Below, piece by piece: positions 49,596-52,071 of a DNA stretch of 52,071 nucleotides. Below the pieces are notes generated by a model that made no database searches, was not told the origin of the DNA, and worked only from the letters and a program-made list of their open reading frames with translations. The stretch covers positions 1 to 52,071 of the forward strand of contig SLBZ01000021.1 in NCBI GenBank assembly GCA_007126095.1, read 5' to 3'. The DNA comes from Aquisalimonas sp. Its GTDB lineage: Bacteria; Pseudomonadota; Gammaproteobacteria; Nitrococcales; Aquisalimonadaceae. The translations under genes and the position numbers were made by a program. The stretch's first letter is position 1; each line of letters begins with the position of its first letter.

Positions 49596-51853
49596 TGACC
49601 GACACGGATACCACTGGCAACAACCCGGACTTCGAATCCCGCCCGCTGCACGAGTTTACCGAGAAGGCGTACCTGGACTACTCCATGTACGTCATCCTCG
49701 ATCGTGCCCTGCCGAACATCGGCGATGGCCTCAAACCGGTGCAACGGCGCATCGTCTACGCCATGTCCGAGCTCGGCCTTTCGGCGCTGGCGAAGTACAA
49801 GAAATCCGCCCGTACTGTGGGCGACGTGCTCGGCAAGTACCACCCCCACGGTGATTCCGCCTGCTACGAGGCCATGGTGCTCATGGCGCAGCCCTTCTCC
49901 TACCGCTACCCGCTGGTGGACGGTCAGGGGAACTGGGGGTCGCCTGACGATCCGAAGTCCTTCGCCGCCATGCGTTACACCGAGTCGCGGCTGGCGAAGT
50001 ATTCCGAGGTGCTGCTGTCGGAGCTGGGCCAGGGCACGGTGGAGTGGGTGCCGAACTTCGACGGCACCATGGACGAACCCGCCCTGATGCCTGCCCGCAT
50101 GCCCAACGTGCTGCTCAATGGCGGCACCGGCATCGCCGTGGGCATGGCGACCGACATCCCGCCGCACAACCTGCGCGAAGTCGCCAGTGCCTGCATCCGG
50201 CTGCTGGACGAACCCGACGCCACCGTGGAGCAGCTCTGCGAGCACATCCAGGGCCCGGATTTCCCCACCGATGCGGAGATCATCACGCCGCGTGAAGAGA
50301 TCCTGAAAGTCTACGAGAAGGGCAACGGCAGTGTGCGCATGCGCGCCCGTTATCAGGTGGAGGATGGCGACATCATCATCACCGCGCTGCCGTTCCAGGT
50401 CTCCGGCAGCAAGGTGCTGGAGCAGATCGCCGCGCAGATGCAGGCGAAGAAGCTGCCCATGGTGGAGGACCTCCGCGACGAGTCGGATCACGAGAACCCC
50501 ACCCGTCTGGTGGTGGTGCCGCGCTCCAACCGCGTGGACACCGCCGAGGTGATGAAGCACCTGTTTGCCACCACCGACCTGGAGAAGAACTACCGGGTCA
50601 ACCTGAACGTGATTGGCCTGGACGGCCGGCCACAGGTGAAAAGCCTCAACGGCCTGCTGAGCGAGTGGCTGCAGTTCCGCACCGAGACCGTGCGCCGGCG
50701 TCTGCAATGGCGCCTGGACAAGGTCGAGGCGCGGCTGCACATCCTCGAGGGGTTGCTCACCGCCTACCTCAACATCGACGAGGTCATCCGCATCATCCGC
50801 GAAGAGGACGGGCCCAAGGCGGAGCTCATGGCCCGGTTCGGCCTGAGTGACCGTCAGGCCGAGGCCATTCTGGAGCTGCGTCTGCGCCACCTGGCCAAGC
50901 TCGAGGAAATGAAGATCCGGGGTGAGCAGGATGAGCTGCAGCAGGAGCGCCTGCAGCTGCAGTCGATCCTCGGCTCCGATGACCGCCTGCGCGAGCAGGT
51001 GAGCAGCGAACTCGCCGCCGATGCGGAGACCTACGGAGACGACCGTCGCTCGCCGCTGGTGGAGCGCAGCGCCGCCAGGGCCCTGGACGAATCGGCCCTG
51101 GTGCCCAGTGAACCGGTCACCGTGGTGCTCTCCGAGAAGGGCTGGGCACGGGCGGCCAAGGGGCACGACATCGATCCGGAGACGCTGAACTACAAGGGTG
51201 GTGATGGCTACCGTGCCCACGCCCGGGGCCGCAGCAACCGGCCGGCCATCTTCCTGGACTCCACCGGCCGCGCCTACTCGCTGCCGGCGCATTCGCTGCC
51301 GTCGGCGCGCAGCCAGGGTGAGCCGTTGACCGGCCGCCTGACGCTGCCGAGCGGGGCGAAGTTCGAACAGGTCATCGCCGGGGATGACAGCGAGCGGTTG
51401 ATTCTCGCCTCCGACGCGGGCTTCGGCTTCGTGACCACCATCGGTGACCTCCAGGCCAAGAACCGGGCGGGCAAGACCGTGCTTACCGTACCCTCCGGCG
51501 CCCGGCTGCTGCCGCCGAGCACGGTGCACGCCCCCGACGGTGACCGCATCGCCGCCGTGTCCTCCGCCGGCCGTCTGCTGGTGTTCCCGGTCCGCGAACT
51601 GCCGCAGATGAGCAAGGGCAAGGGCAACAAGATCATGGGGATTCCCGCCGACAAGGTGAAAAGCCGCGAGGAGGTGCTGCTGGGCGTGGTCTCTGTGCCG
51701 GCCGGTGGCAGCCTCTCCCTGGCCGCCGGCAAGCGTACCCTGACCCTGAAACCTGCCGATCTGGATGGTTACGAGGCGTCTCGCGGCCGGCGCGGCGGCG
51801 CGCTGCCCCGGGGGTTTCAGCGCGTCAGTGCCATCGAGGCCGTGATGCCGTGA
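49595..51853 (+). CDS. parC: DNA topoisomerase IV subunit A
   Basis: ParC is the DNA-cutting subunit of topoisomerase IV. The 752 residues comprise a winged-helix/tower core with the active-site Tyr128 in [13 protein letters not shown] and a C-terminal beta-pinwheel domain (about 500-752). The quinolone-resistance region reads [14 protein letters not shown], the wild-type Ser and Glu of E. coli positions 80 and 84. The start overlaps the parE stop (TAATG), so the two subunits are translationally coupled. Confidence 0.97.
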   Translation: MTDTDTTGNNPDFESRPLHEFTEKAYLDYSMYVILDRALPNIGDGLKPVQRRIVYAMSELGLSALAKYKKSARTVGDVLGKYHPHGDSACYEAMVLMAQPFSYRYPLVDGQGNWGSPDDPKSFAAMRYTESRLAKYSEVLLSELGQGTVEWVPNFDGTMDEPALMPARMPNVLLNGGTGIAVGMATDIPPHNLREVASACIRLLDEPDATVEQLCEHIQGPDFPTDAEIITPREEILKVYEKGNGSVRMRARYQVEDGDIIITALPFQVSGSKVLEQIAAQMQAKKLPMVEDLRDESDHENPTRLVVVPRSNRVDTAEVMKHLFATTDLEKNYRVNLNVIGLDGRPQVKSLNGLLSEWLQFRTETVRRRLQWRLDKVEARLHILEGLLTAYLNIDEVIRIIREEDGPKAELMARFGLSDRQAEAILELRLRHLAKLEEMKIRGEQDELQQERLQLQSILGSDDRLREQVSSELAADAETYGDDRRSPLVERSAARALDESALVPSEPVTVVLSEKGWARAAKGHDIDPETLNYKGGDGYRAHARGRSNRPAIFLDSTGRAYSLPAHSLPSARSQGEPLTGRLTLPSGAKFEQVIAGDDSERLILASDAGFGFVTTIGDLQAKNRAGKTVLTVPSGARLLPPSTVHAPDGDRIAAVSSAGRLLVFPVRELPQMSKGKGNKIMGIPADKVKSREEVLLGVVSVPAGGSLSLAAGKRTLTLKPADLDGYEASRGRRGGALPRGFQRVSAIEAVMP

Positions 51854-51857
51854 CAGG

Positions 51858-51886
51858 CTTGAACCAGCGCCGGTTGCCCCTATCTA
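51858..51886 (+). promoter_or_regulatory. Sigma-32 (heat-shock) type promoter of htpX
   Basis: CTTGAA (51858-51863) is followed after 13 bases by CCCCTATCTA (51877-51886), close to the heat-shock consensus CTTGAA N13-15 CCCCATnT. It begins just after the parC stop. htpX belongs to the sigma-32 regulon in E. coli. A sigma-70 reading (TTGAAC, 16 bases, TATCTA) is also possible but less good. Confidence 0.65.
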
Positions 51887-51931
51887 AGTAACAGTACAGA
51901 ACCGTCTTGCGACTGAGAGAATCGATCAACC

Positions 51932-52071
51932 ATGAAGCGCGTTTCACTGTTTCTTCTGACCAACCTGGGCATCGTGGTGCTGCTTGGCATCATGCTGAAT
52001 CTCTTCATCGAGCCGTGGATGGCGCGGGAAGGGATGCACATGAACACCACGGGCATCCTGATTCTGGCCAC
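51932..52071 (+). CDS. htpX: HtpX membrane zinc protease (5' part, runs off the window)
   Basis: The first 46 codons read MKRVSLFLLTNLGIVVLLGI and on, matching the N-terminal membrane helix of HtpX, a heat-inducible membrane protease that degrades misfolded membrane proteins. A second hydrophobic stretch (TTGILILAT) begins at the window edge. The catalytic HExxH part lies outside the window. The heat-shock-type promoter upstream supports the assignment. Confidence 0.85.
   Translation, partial: MKRVSLFLLTNLGIVVLLGIMLNLFIEPWMAREGMHMNTTGILILA

Overview
The window is a GC-rich stretch of bacterial chromosome. The order nuoH-N, initiator tRNA, rimP-nusA-infB-rbfA-truB-rpsO-pnp, together with xseB-ispA, parE-parC and htpX, fits a gammaproteobacterium. 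Several exported or linker regions are strongly acidic. I infer a halophile or alkaliphile of the Ectothiorhodospiraceae type, but the sequence does not name a genus. No phage, insertion sequence, CRISPR array or frameshifted gene was seen.

Layout. 1-8025: the distal half of the complex I operon (nuoH, I, J, K, L, M, N) and a small DUF2818 membrane protein. 8130-8206: an initiator tRNA-Met with its own promoter. 8462-13645: an accessory block that separates this tRNA from rimP, which it directly precedes in E. coli. It holds a DUF2845 exported protein, an ECF42-type sigma factor, a Tat-exported aldo/keto reductase with a membrane partner, and molybdate transporter genes modB-modC. 13659-22596: the translation and RNA-decay operon, starting with a promoter and a leader that contains two terminator-like hairpins. 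22624-23106: a cold-shock protein with a long leader. 23118-27506 (minus strand): a REC-only response regulator, a tiny membrane protein, a transporter-fused histidine kinase and a YheT-type hydrolase in one tight operon.

27745-46315 is a catabolic island with two converging modules. Module A (plus strand, 27986-35568) has a TetR regulator, a complete five-gene branched-chain-type ABC importer and a long-chain-type acyl-CoA synthetase. Module B (minus strand, 45140-35731) has a histidine-phosphatase-like protein, a short-chain dehydrogenase, a second acyl-CoA ligase, two paralogous TAXI binding proteins, one fused TRAP permease and an ACAD11/FadE2-type acyl-CoA dehydrogenase. A divergent IclR regulator sits at its head. 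Each module reads as uptake of a carboxylic acid, activation to a CoA thioester and, in B, oxidation. The two modules end at a shared bidirectional terminator. Module A is bracketed by two same-orientation copies of a REP-like double-hairpin repeat.

46348-52071 returns to housekeeping genes: ispA and xseB (minus), parE-parC (plus) and the start of htpX, which is preceded by a good sigma-32 type promoter.

The most interesting items are the flanking REP-like repeats with compensatory stem changes; the mirrored promoter elements and IclR-like palindromes between the IclR gene and module B; the ACAD11-type cluster that lacks its usual kinase and has a phosphatase-fold protein without its second catalytic histidine; and the structured rimP leader.
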